48,198 nucleotides of DNA, taken from positions 1-48,198 of the forward strand of contig JAQYEW010000034.1 of assembly GCA_028723455.1 (NCBI GenBank). Reading direction: 5' to 3'. Each line of letters begins with the position of its first letter. The first letter of the stretch is position 1. Shown piece by piece: positions 14,200 to 24,213 of the stretch. The DNA comes from Prevotellaceae bacterium (GTDB lineage Bacteria > Bacteroidota > Bacteroidia > Bacteroidales > Bacteroidaceae). The translations under genes were made by a program, and so were the position numbers. The notes under the pieces were generated by a model. The model made no database searches, had not been told where the DNA came from, and saw only the letters and a program-made list of their open reading frames with translations.

Positions 14200-16905
14200 T
14201 TATTTGATTACTTTCCTGCCGCCCTGCACAAGAACGCCCCGACGGGCGTCGCTGCGGCGGCCGCTGAGGTCGTAGGACATAGCGGCGGCCTGTGCGGTGG
14301 CGCGGGGAGCGGCGATGGCTGTCGTTCCCGGCAAGGCGGGATAGAGGTATTGTTCGTCGGCCTGAGGCAGTTCGACATAGCACGTATAGGGATTCAGGCG
14401 CGAAGCGGCACCTTTCGTGATGCGTCGAAAGGCATATTGGCCGTTCAGGGCGGTATAGGCACGCAGGTTGTTATAGATGCTTTCGGCCGCGTTCTGACGC
14501 ACCAGGCTACTCACGTATTTGCCACGCAGCACGCCCTTCGCCATACCCTGCCGGATGGGCAGTGCGGTGGCTGTCCATGCGCCACGCTCCAACACATAGG
14601 TGCCGGGCGTTCCCTGCACGGCATAGGGAACATGAGGCGTCAGAGTGCGCCCCTCGACGGGCCTGAAGCCCAGGGTGCGACGGGTGTCGGGCGCAGTGCC
14701 CTCCGTTTGCAGTTCGCCCCGGCTTTCGTAAAGGTCGAGCCCCTCGGGCAGTTCGCACGCAAAAGGACTTACGACGGTCTGCCAACCATTCTCCGGCACC
14801 TCCAGCGTTACCTGCGACTGGATGGGACGGAAGGGTTTTTCGGGCGTGAACTTATACGCTCCGTTGCTGGCCCAATCCAGGCTGAAGCGCACGCAGCGCA
14901 TGGTGTAGCCTCCGAAGATGCCGTTTTCCTCGTAATAAACGGCCAGTGTGCCGTCGCCCATGACGGTGGCTGCGCTGTAGGCCGAACCGCGGGGACAGAT
15001 GGTCTTGGGCGTTCCGAAGGTCTCGCCCTCGTCGGTGCTCAGGGCGATGCTCACGTTCTGGCGGTTGGGATTGTTGGGCAGCGTCTGGAGTGCGATGTTC
15101 CAGGGATTGCCGTCGATGGTGGAACACCAGACCATGTATTCGCCGTCGCAGGCGTTGCCGCTGATGCCCGTCGTGAAGCGGGTCTGGGGCGCTTTCTTCC
15201 AGGTAAGTCCGTCGTCTGAGGTTACGTTGGTGAAGTTGAAGCCTGCGGAGCGCACGGAGATGGCCAGATCGCCGTTATTGCGCTCCAGAATCTTGGGCTC
15301 GTCGGCCGAAGTGGTGCCCGAGGTGCCAAAGAGTTCCCACGTGTCGCCGCCGTCCTTGGAGACGAAGTTATAGTAATGGTTCACGTTGTCCGTCGTGCGG
15401 CCCACGAAGGGCGAGACGAGCGTGCCGTCGCGCTTCTGCAAACCTGCGCCGCTACCGCTGAATCCGCCCTTGATGTGCTCGTTGGGGCTGCCCTTGGCGT
15501 AGAGCGAACGCGTATGGTCCACGGGCACGCTCCATGTCTCGCCGCCGTCCTTGCTCTTGAAGACCTTCCATGCCTGTGGCTTGTCCACGGTGCTTCCCCA
15601 GAAACCGGCGTTGGACGTGGGGCTGGAGGTCATGATGCCGATGATCTCGCCCGTGAAACGGTTGGTAATGATCTGTGCGTCGCCATGGCCATAGTCGCCA
15701 CCCGTCTCTGCCGTTCCCGCCACACGCTTGGGCCGGCTCCAGGTGGTGCCACCGTCGTCGCTGTACTGCGCCACCAGCCAGACGTGATAGGGGAGGTCGG
15801 TATTGTGGTCCACACGGTCGTCAGTCAGCACAACCAGACGACGTCCGTCCGCCGTGGCCGTAATGGCCGGAATGCGATAATAGAGGCTGCCGTTGTCCAT
15901 GGGCATCAGTGCCGCACCTTCGCTCAGGAAGATGGTGGCGGCATATTGGGGGTTGCCGTCAGGCTCGGCCACGGTTTGTCCGCCCACGGTATATTCGGTG
16001 ATGGTGGCGTCCACGGTATTTCCCTCACGCGCGTCGGCTGCGATGTCCAGGGCTATCCACAGATAGTTCGCCCCAATGCCCAGCTGCACCCCGCTGAGGT
16101 CGATGCTGTACGACCCGTCGGCGGCCACCGTGGCCGTGCCCGCCAGGGTGCCGTTTTGCTCGCGCCAGGGCATTTTTCCGGCGCGGTCCACGAAGAGTTC
16201 GCGTGCGTTCGATGCCATATAGGCACGCACGCCCACCACATCCGCCAGGTTGCCGGCAACGATGCGTCCCTTCACCTGCGTCAGAGGCAGCGTGCCCGAG
16301 AGGCCCTCCGTGTGCAAGGTGGCACGCAGGATGCCCTGGTCCACATTGCCCCGGCCCGTGGTTACCTTGCCCTGCTGCACCACGGTGCGGCTTAGGCGCA
16401 CAGAAAGGTCAGACATATCCGCCTCGTCGAAAGCCCAGACGGAGGCGTTTCCCGCCGCGGCCTGCCAACGCACGATGCGGGCACCGGCCTTTTGGGCGTG
16501 CAGCGGCTCTCCGTTGGCGTCGCCGATGGTGAAGCCGCCGCCCGTGAAGGCGGTGATGGCGTAAACGGCGTTCGCCGTCGTGATGCCCTGTACGGCCGTT
16601 GCGCCTCCCGTTCCGGCGGGTGCCGTGCCGACATAGACACCGTTATAGTTCTTGATAGCCACCTTGCCGTTCTCGCCCTGCCAGAAACTCCAGAGGCGGT
16701 CGGCCGTGAAGGCACGGTCGCCAAAGCTCAGGTAATTCGTGGAGGCATCGTGGCTCATCACCTTGCCGGTACTGTAATCATTGTTACCTTGATTCACGAT
16801 GTAATACCAATGCTGCCGAGCCTCCGTGCTCAGCGCCGGCCCTGTCTGGGCCTTCGTTGCGCCGGTCGCAGACAGCGCCAAGAGAGTCAGTAAAAGTGTT
16901 CTCAT
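14200..16905 (-). CDS. Secreted exo-alpha-sialidase (GH33) with sorting-like C-terminal domain
   Basis: 901 aa. The signal peptide [20 protein letters not shown] leads into a ligand-binding-like domain (about 25-165), then a BNR-associated N-terminal sialidase domain (about 170-315), then the six-bladed catalytic domain. YRIP at 343-346 supplies the first catalytic-site arginine. Asp-boxes are at 382-389 (SDDGGTTW), 451-458 (SKDGGETW), 516-523 (SKDGGDTW), 563-569 and a weaker one at 623-630. The nucleophile region YYEENG is near 657. It ends with YDLSGR...[12 protein letters not shown]. It should remove terminal sialic acids from host glycans at the cell surface. The gene lies 16 nt after ligA and 4 nt before queF, an unusual place for a surface glycosidase. 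No nan-type genes are nearby. Confidence 0.94.
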   Translation of the reverse strand: MRTLLLTLLALSATGATKAQTGPALSTEARQHWYYIVNQGNNDYSTGKVMSHDASTNYLSFGDRAFTADRLWSFWQGENGKVAIKNYNGVYVGTAPAGTGGATAVQGITTANAVYAITAFTGGGFTIGDANGEPLHAQKAGARIVRWQAAAGNASVWAFDEADMSDLSVRLSRTVVQQGKVTTGRGNVDQGILRATLHTEGLSGTLPLTQVKGRIVAGNLADVVGVRAYMASNARELFVDRAGKMPWREQNGTLAGTATVAADGSYSIDLSGVQLGIGANYLWIALDIAADAREGNTVDATITEYTVGGQTVAEPDGNPQYAATIFLSEGAALMPMDNGSLYYRIPAITATADGRRLVVLTDDRVDHNTDLPYHVWLVAQYSDDGGTTWSRPKRVAGTAETGGDYGHGDAQIITNRFTGEIIGIMTSSPTSNAGFWGSTVDKPQAWKVFKSKDGGETWSVPVDHTRSLYAKGSPNEHIKGGFSGSGAGLQKRDGTLVSPFVGRTTDNVNHYYNFVSKDGGDTWELFGTSGTTSADEPKILERNNGDLAISVRSAGFNFTNVTSDDGLTWKKAPQTRFTTGISGNACDGEYMVWCSTIDGNPWNIALQTLPNNPNRQNVSIALSTDEGETFGTPKTICPRGSAYSAATVMGDGTLAVYYEENGIFGGYTMRCVRFSLDWASNGAYKFTPEKPFRPIQSQVTLEVPENGWQTVVSPFACELPEGLDLYESRGELQTEGTAPDTRRTLGFRPVEGRTLTPHVPYAVQGTPGTYVLERGAWTATALPIRQGMAKGVLRGKYVSSLVRQNAAESIYNNLRAYTALNGQYAFRRITKGAASRLNPYTCYVELPQADEQYLYPALPGTTAIAAPRATAQAAAMSYDLSGRRSDARRGVLVQGGRKVIK

Positions 16906-16921
16906 AGAAATTAAGGTTATG

Positions 16922-18940
<2,019 letters not shown>

Positions 18941-20011
18941 TTAGTCGCGCAGTTTGTTGCTGTTCTCGCGGGCTTTCTTCAGGAAATCGCGCACATAGGC
19001 TTGCTGCAGGAAGGTTTCGGGCGCCGTTGCCGCAATCTCTTCGATACGCGGCGTAAGGATGGGATAGGGCATGTTGCTGGTCATGATCATAAAGACACCG
19101 GGGCCCAAGGCGTTGTGGTAGTTGCGCTTGATGAAGCTGACCACCAGTTCGTCGCTCTCGGCGCTCAGCCGGGCGTATTCCATGTTGAGCTGCATCGCCA
19201 CTTGGTCGAAATCCACTCCGTCCATCACCATGCGCCCTTCCTTGCGTGGCAGCTCCGCCAGTTTGCCGTCCAGCTGGCTTTTCCTGTGTATAAAGGCGCA
19301 CAGGGTGTCGTTGAGCTCGCTGCCGCTGACCTTCTGTTCCGTATCATTCAGGCACACATGCAAGGGCAGGTTCTCCAGCACGATGGGCATCAGGCTCATC
19401 TGCTCGGCAAAGAGATTCACCATCACGGCGCTGTCCGTGCGCCCTTTGAAGGCGAACTGTCCGTGCGTTACGCGCGAACTGTCGATGTTCTTCAGTTCCT
19501 CGCCATCGTAAATCTTCAGGTAAAGCATCTTGCCCTCAAGCTCCCGGATATTGCTTCGCCCCTGCACCATATAGCCCTCTGTGCAGCCTCCCAAGAAAAA
19601 GAGCGTGCCCAAGGGCAAGAGCAGCATCAGGTGGCGACGCAACTGCTCCAGCCGATAATGCACGTAGAGCTGCTGGAGCGCACCCGCCAGGCAGAGGGCT
19701 ACCCAGACGTTGCGGTGGGCATAGGGGAAGAGCCACTCGCCGCGATCGTAATCCCAAGCCTGCATGCCCATCAGTACGGCACTGCCAAGCAAGAAGCCCA
19801 AGGACACCCAACTCCACAGCCTCAGCCTGCGCAGCTGTTGCCGCACATCGGAACGCCCCTTGTCCCCGGGGGCTTTGAAATGGCGTGCCTGGAAATAAAC
19901 GAAGATGGCGACACCCGTGGCGTAAACCACGGTGCCCCACGTATGGTCGAAGGCATTCAGGATGGCTCCGGCGGGCATCAGCAAAGTGCCCAATGTAATG
20001 AAGATCTTCAT
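18941..20011 (-). CDS. Polytopic membrane protein fused in frame to a DUF4369-like lipoprotein
   Basis: 356 aa from ATG 20011, which sits one base after the FtsB-like stop; an in-frame ATG at 20053 would overlap that gene. The first ~125 residues have about four hydrophobic segments (MKIFITLGTLLMPAGAIL and following). Then comes LMLLLPLGTLFFLGGCTEG, which looks like a lipoprotein signal with lipobox LGGC, followed by a DUF4369-like domain (QGRSNIRELEGKMLYLKI, VTHGQFAFKG). In related bacteria such a lipoprotein would be its own gene. Either two genes have fused or an internal start (for example GTG about 36 nt before the ATG of MLLLPL) makes the lipoprotein separately. Function unknown. Confidence 0.75.
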   Translation of the reverse strand: MKIFITLGTLLMPAGAILNAFDHTWGTVVYATGVAIFVYFQARHFKAPGDKGRSDVRQQLRRLRLWSWVSLGFLLGSAVLMGMQAWDYDRGEWLFPYAHRNVWVALCLAGALQQLYVHYRLEQLRRHLMLLLPLGTLFFLGGCTEGYMVQGRSNIRELEGKMLYLKIYDGEELKNIDSSRVTHGQFAFKGRTDSAVMVNLFAEQMSLMPIVLENLPLHVCLNDTEQKVSGSELNDTLCAFIHRKSQLDGKLAELPRKEGRMVMDGVDFDQVAMQLNMEYARLSAESDELVVSFIKRNYHNALGPGVFMIMTSNMPYPILTPRIEEIAATAPETFLQQAYVRDFLKKARENSNKLRD

Positions 20012-20012
20012 G

Positions 20013-20327
20013 TCAGTCAACGCTATCCTTAGGTTCCACAAAAAGATACACATCCTCGTTCTCGCGCTTCATGAGATAGCGCTCACGGGCAATGCGCTCG
20101 GCAGTGTGAGGATTGGTCTCCAGCTCCTCCAAGGCACGCGAGTCCTTTTCAAACTGTTGCTTGTTCTCCTCCAGTTCCTGCTCCAATCTGCTGATGTCGG
20201 AACGCAAGGCGTATTGGGCCAGAAAGCCTTCCTCGCTGTCGAAAGTGAGGATAGAGATAAAAATGGCGGCCAAGACCCATATCTTGATACGCCACAAACG
20301 TTTTCCTAAGTCTGTAAGAAATTTCAT
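20013..20327 (-). CDS. FtsB/DivIC-family septum formation initiator
   Basis: 104 aa from ATG 20327; a longer frame upstream crosses the promoter and is less likely. The layout is typical: short basic cytoplasmic N-terminus (MKFLTDLGKRLWRIK), one membrane segment (WVLAAIFISILTF), then a periplasmic coiled coil (about 45-75) rich in Leu/Glu and ending in the conserved AERIARERYLMKRENEDVY. Such proteins bridge FtsL and FtsQ in the divisome. It heads the minus-strand run leading through ligA to queF and is divergent from dnaX. Confidence 0.9.
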   Translation of the reverse strand: MKFLTDLGKRLWRIKIWVLAAIFISILTFDSEEGFLAQYALRSDISRLEQELEENKQQFEKDSRALEELETNPHTAERIARERYLMKRENEDVYLFVEPKDSVD

Positions 20328-20331
20328 GTTA

Positions 20332-20339
20332 CAAAGATA
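20332..20339 (-). promoter_or_regulatory. -7 element for the FtsB-like gene, possibly leaderless
   Basis: The minus strand reads TATCTTTG, then 4 nt, then the ATG at 20327. With Bacteroidetes spacing, transcription would begin at or next to the start codon. The -33 is weak. Confidence 0.5.
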
Positions 20340-20383
20340 AAAGAAAAACCACCACACCCATAGCCGGAAAGCATATTTTTTGT

Positions 20384-20391
20384 TAATTTTG
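20384..20391 (+). promoter_or_regulatory. -7 element for dnaX
   Basis: TAATTTTG fits TAnnTTTG, 44 nt before the dnaX ATG. No clear -33 TTTG. It shares a 108-bp divergent intergenic region with the FtsB-like gene. Confidence 0.45.
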
Positions 20392-20435
20392 CAAATGACC
20401 AAAAGCATCAATCCAAAACAAGCAGAAACCCAAGC

Positions 20436-22199
20436 ATGGAATACATCGTTTCAGCACGCAAATACCGTCCCGCCACATTCGACACCGTCGTGGGGCAGCG
20501 CGCGCTAACCACCACCCTACTGAATGCCATCCGCACGAACCACCTGGCGCACGCCTATCTGTTCTGCGGTCCGCGCGGCGTGGGCAAGACCACCTGCGCA
20601 CGCATCTTCGCCAAAACCATCAACTGCCTCCACCCCCTGGAGAACGGTGAAGCCTGCCAGCAATGCGAGAGCTGCACCAGCTTCGACGAAGGCCGCTCGA
20701 TGAACATACACGAGCTGGACGCCGCCTCCAACAACTCTGTCGACGACATCCGCGAACTCATCGACCAGGTGCGCATTCCGCCTCAAGGGGGCAGGTACAA
20801 GGTGTTCATCATCGACGAGGTTCACATGCTGTCCACAGCCGCCTTCAACGCCTTCCTCAAGACACTGGAGGAGCCGCCCCACTACGTCATCTTCATCCTT
20901 GCCACCACGGAGAAGCACAAGATCCTGCCCACCATCCTGAGCCGCTGCCAGGTATATGACTTCGCACGTATCAGCCTGCAAAGCACCGTGGACCACTTAG
21001 GCCATGTGGCCGAAAAGGAAGGCGTAAGGGCCGAAGCGCAGGCCCTGCACCTGATTGCGCAAAAGGCCGACGGCGGCATGCGCGACGCCCTGAGCATCTT
21101 CGACCAGATGGCGAGCTTTACCCAAGGGAACATCACCCTGGAAGCCACGTTGCAGAACCTGAACATGCTCTCCGCCGACTATTATTTCCGCCTCGTAGAA
21201 CTGCTGCTCCGGCACAAGGCCACGGAGGCCATGCTGCTTCTGGACGAGGTCATCGGCAAGGGTTTCGACGCGGGCAACTTCATCGCGGGCCTCAGCACAC
21301 ATCTGCGCAACCTCCTTGTGGCGCGCGACGCCCAATCCCTGCCTCTCCTGGAAGTGAGCGACGAGGACCGCCCCCGCTACCAGCAACAGGCGCAACAGTG
21401 TCCCCTGCCCTTCATCTACAACGCCCTGCAACTGTGCCAGCAGTGCGATGCCACGTACCGCCAGAGCCGCAACAAGCGCTTGCAGGTGGAAATCACACTC
21501 ATCCAGCTGTCGCAGTTGGATGCCGACGACGGCACCGGCTCCGGGCTTCGGCCCGAGAAGATAATCAAACCCCTCTTCGCAGCCCTCAAGGAGGGAGGCG
21601 AAGCCACTGCCCCCAAGGCAGCAGAGAACGGCGCACAACCCGTCAGCGCACCCAAGGCGGCAACCACCGTACAGCCCCATGACGCACCCACGCAGCAGCC
21701 GACAAGCGCAGCCGCTTCCAAGCCCCTGCGCCCACGCATCAGCCTGAGCAACATCGCCATCACGGCCACGGTATCCGAGCCTGAGACAACGCTAACGGCA
21801 GCCGCGCAGCAAGCGACCCCACCGACAACGCAGCAGCAACCCCTCACTGAAGACATCCTGCGCAACGCCTGGGCCACCTTCCTGGCCAGCCTGCCCGAGA
21901 ACGAACAGCGCAACGCCAACCGCCTGCGCGCCCTGCAACCGCAGATGCTTAGCACAGAGGGCGAGTTCGGCATCGAAGTGCCCAACCAACTGCTCCTGGA
22001 CGAACTGCAACAGCAACGCACACGCATCGAAGCCCACATGCGACAGTCCAGCGGCATCCCCACCCTGCGCATGACACTGGGACTCATTCCCGAGGACCGC
22101 CGCCGCGTACTGACACCCGCCGAACGCCTGGAACGCATGAAGGAACAGAGCGAGGGGCTGCGCGTCCTGCTACAAAACACCTCAATGACCATCATTTAA
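20436..22199 (+). CDS. dnaX: DNA polymerase III subunit gamma/tau
   Basis: 587 aa. The clamp-loader ATPase has Walker A GPRGVGKT (45-52), a zinc knuckle (Cys64, 74, 77, 80), Walker B IIDEVHML (125-132) and sensor LSRCQ (168-172). Domain III follows to about 370. The linker is rich in Ala, Pro, Gln and Thr (about 390-480), and the C-terminal tau-like part continues to the end. It loads the sliding clamp and joins polymerase cores to the helicase. No strong slippery frameshift signal was noticed, so a separate gamma form is not predicted. Divergent from the FtsB-like gene. Confidence 0.96.
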   Translation: MEYIVSARKYRPATFDTVVGQRALTTTLLNAIRTNHLAHAYLFCGPRGVGKTTCARIFAKTINCLHPLENGEACQQCESCTSFDEGRSMNIHELDAASNNSVDDIRELIDQVRIPPQGGRYKVFIIDEVHMLSTAAFNAFLKTLEEPPHYVIFILATTEKHKILPTILSRCQVYDFARISLQSTVDHLGHVAEKEGVRAEAQALHLIAQKADGGMRDALSIFDQMASFTQGNITLEATLQNLNMLSADYYFRLVELLLRHKATEAMLLLDEVIGKGFDAGNFIAGLSTHLRNLLVARDAQSLPLLEVSDEDRPRYQQQAQQCPLPFIYNALQLCQQCDATYRQSRNKRLQVEITLIQLSQLDADDGTGSGLRPEKIIKPLFAALKEGGEATAPKAAENGAQPVSAPKAATTVQPHDAPTQQPTSAAASKPLRPRISLSNIAITATVSEPETTLTAAAQQATPPTTQQQPLTEDILRNAWATFLASLPENEQRNANRLRALQPQMLSTEGEFGIEVPNQLLLDELQQQRTRIEAHMRQSSGIPTLRMTLGLIPEDRRRVLTPAERLERMKEQSEGLRVLLQNTSMTII

Positions 22200-22209
22200 A
22201 ACCATCATC

Positions 22210-23847
22210 TTGGATTCCTCCTCACAACCTTCCCGTTCCATAACAAAGTGCCACCGACTCCGGATGGCACTTTTGTTTCTCCTCTCCGTTCTGGCCGCCA
22301 CCCTCCTTGTCTTTCTTTTTCTTCGGCTGAAGCCCGGCCAACAGCAAATCCAAAGCAACCGCCTTAACATCCTGCGCACCACACACGCCGAACTGCGCAT
22401 GGGCGACAGCATCATTCTGAGCTTCGACACCGTGCGCCACCGGCTCACCGCCTTTCGCAGCGACCAAAGTATCTTTCACACAGGTGCCCATAACCTGATT
22501 TGGGTGGCCAGGTCCGACAGCCTCATCCAACAGCACTATGCACGCCAAAAGGCCTGGCGCGTCGCGCAAGAAATGTGCGACAGCACCGCCCTCAGGCTGC
22601 GCCGCATCCGCCACATGCGCGAGGAACTGGCCTATTACTTCCACTCCCACACGGTGCAGGACGAGGGCTACAACCAACTGGCACAAACCGACATCAGGCT
22701 GAGACGCGAAGAAAAACACCTCGACCTTATCCTTAAACGATTACAATCATCCCTGCGCGACAGCCTCCGACTCCGTCTGAGCACCGTATCCGCCTATGCC
22801 TTCCAAGGCGCAAGCGTGCTGCCGCAAGACACCGTGGAGGGAGCCATCGCACTGGCACTCCCCACCAGCGACACCACAGCCCTGGCACCCCGCGTGGCAC
22901 GCAAGCTGGCCTTGCGACAGCACAAGGCACAACGCATAAGCACACTGCCCGGCCGCCCCATGCAGGGAGGGCGGTACGAAGGCATGGTGGACAACCAAGG
23001 GCTGCCGCACGGCGAGGGACTGCTGCGCCTGAGCGACGGCACGTTCTATCACGGCATCTGGCGCCACGGCCAGCGCCACGGCTTCGGCTTTGAACTGAGT
23101 GCCACCCAAGGGCTGCGCTTGGGGGAATGGGACGAAGACCACTTCCGTGGCGAACGCCTGCTCTACACCACGGGGCGCATCTATGGCATCGACATCAGCC
23201 GCCACCAGCACGAAAAAGGGCGAAGGCGTTACGGCATCGACTGGAAACGCCTGCGCATCACCTCCCTGGGCACGCTCTCCGACAAGCGCGTCCACGGTTC
23301 TGTGGACTACCCCGTCAGCTTTGTCTATATCAAAGCCACGGAGGGCAAGAGCATCCACAATCCTTATTTCGTGGCCGACGCACGCGCCGCACGCAGACAG
23401 GGCGTCAGAACGGGCGCTTATCATTTCTTCAGCCTCAAGACCCCGGGAAGCGAGCAGGCCCGCCACTTCCTGAAACATTACCGTCAGGCCCGCACCTCCC
23501 TGCCGCCCGTATTGGACCTGGAACCCTCTGAGGCCGCCATCCGCCGCACAGGCGCACAAGTCATGTGGCGAGAGGTCAGAACGTGGCTGAAGATGATAGA
23601 GCGGGCCACAGGCCAGCGTCCCCTGCTCTACGTCAGCCAGCTGTTCATCAAACGCCACCTCGACCAAGCGCCGGACATCAAACAGGACTACAACCTGTGG
23701 GTAGCGCGCTACGGCGATTTCAAACCCGACGTGCGCCTCACCCTCTGGCAGCTCTGTCCCGACGGCCGCGTGCGTGGTATCCACGGCGACGTGGACATCA
23801 ACGTATGGAACGGCAGCCTGGAGGGTTTCCAACAATGGGGGCGCTGA
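22210..23847 (+). CDS. Membrane-anchored MORN-repeat and GH25 muramidase protein
   Basis: 545 aa from TTG 22210; an ATG at 22264 is the alternative start and still precedes the membrane anchor (MALLFLLSVLAATLLVFLFL). A charged helical region (about 60-185) follows, then MORN-like repeats (GRYEGMVD, HGEGLLRLSDGTFYHGIW, HGFGFEL; about 256-300), then a GH25 lysozyme domain (about 320-543). The latter shows YGIDISRHQ, FVYIKATEG, GAYHFF, VLDLEPSE and DVDINVWNG, covering the catalytic acidic residues. It should cut the MurNAc-GlcNAc bond of peptidoglycan, anchored at the inner membrane and facing the periplasm. It begins 10 nt after dnaX, so may be co-transcribed, and ends before an intrinsic terminator at 24088. 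Confidence 0.88.
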   Translation: MDSSSQPSRSITKCHRLRMALLFLLSVLAATLLVFLFLRLKPGQQQIQSNRLNILRTTHAELRMGDSIILSFDTVRHRLTAFRSDQSIFHTGAHNLIWVARSDSLIQQHYARQKAWRVAQEMCDSTALRLRRIRHMREELAYYFHSHTVQDEGYNQLAQTDIRLRREEKHLDLILKRLQSSLRDSLRLRLSTVSAYAFQGASVLPQDTVEGAIALALPTSDTTALAPRVARKLALRQHKAQRISTLPGRPMQGGRYEGMVDNQGLPHGEGLLRLSDGTFYHGIWRHGQRHGFGFELSATQGLRLGEWDEDHFRGERLLYTTGRIYGIDISRHQHEKGRRRYGIDWKRLRITSLGTLSDKRVHGSVDYPVSFVYIKATEGKSIHNPYFVADARAARRQGVRTGAYHFFSLKTPGSEQARHFLKHYRQARTSLPPVLDLEPSEAAIRRTGAQVMWREVRTWLKMIERATGQRPLLYVSQLFIKRHLDQAPDIKQDYNLWVARYGDFKPDVRLTLWQLCPDGRVRGIHGDVDINVWNGSLEGFQQWGR

Positions 23848-24117
23848 AAAGATGATGGAGGAGGCTGTTGGCATAGCCTGCAAGCAAGGCTTTCGCTCTG
23901 CACTTGGCTTCGAGATGCCTTCGAGATTCGTTCGAGATGCGCGCTTTCCCTGAACCACAATGCAAAGAGACGGCAGGCGACCGCCCTGCTGTACGTTTTT
24001 GAGGTTTTAGCGTTGGATAGAATCAAAGAAAACGAACATGCTGACATTGATGCTCCTCTTTTAGAAGAACAGTCTGTAAGAAATGACAACCGCTATCAAC
24101 GAACCAAAGTTCAATGA
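23848..24117 (+). pseudogene. Intergenic stretch with a decayed coding-like frame
   Basis: No intact gene. One plus-strand frame runs stop-free up to TGA 24115-24117 and reads like a real protein end, with the segments ALLYVFEVLALDRIKENE and IDAPLLEEQ; composition shifts to AT-rich near 24000. It has no credible start and no recognised family. It could be the 3' remnant of a lost gene or a chance frame. A three-unit 11-bp repeat lies at 23908-23940. Confidence 0.3.
23908..23940. repeat. Three tandem 11-bp repeats
   Basis: CTTCGAGATGC, CTTCGAGATTC and GTTCGAGATGC lie end to end (23908, 23919, 23930), differing by one base each from the first. Role unknown; 11-bp phasing places each unit on the same face of the helix. 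Confidence 0.7.
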
Positions 24118-24128
24118 TAGCGGTTTTT
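24088..24128 (+). terminator. Intrinsic terminator after the GH25 gene region
   Basis: An 11-bp perfect stem (AACCGCTATCA 24088-24098 with TGATAGCGGTT 24115-24125) followed by a T-run (24124-24128). Confidence 0.82.
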
Positions 24129-24213
24129 ATGTGTCTATCGGGACATGAAATCCCTTGTTTCTATTTGGATTCTTCAGCTTTTATCAAAACACAGCCTGTC
24201 CCGCAGCCGTCGC

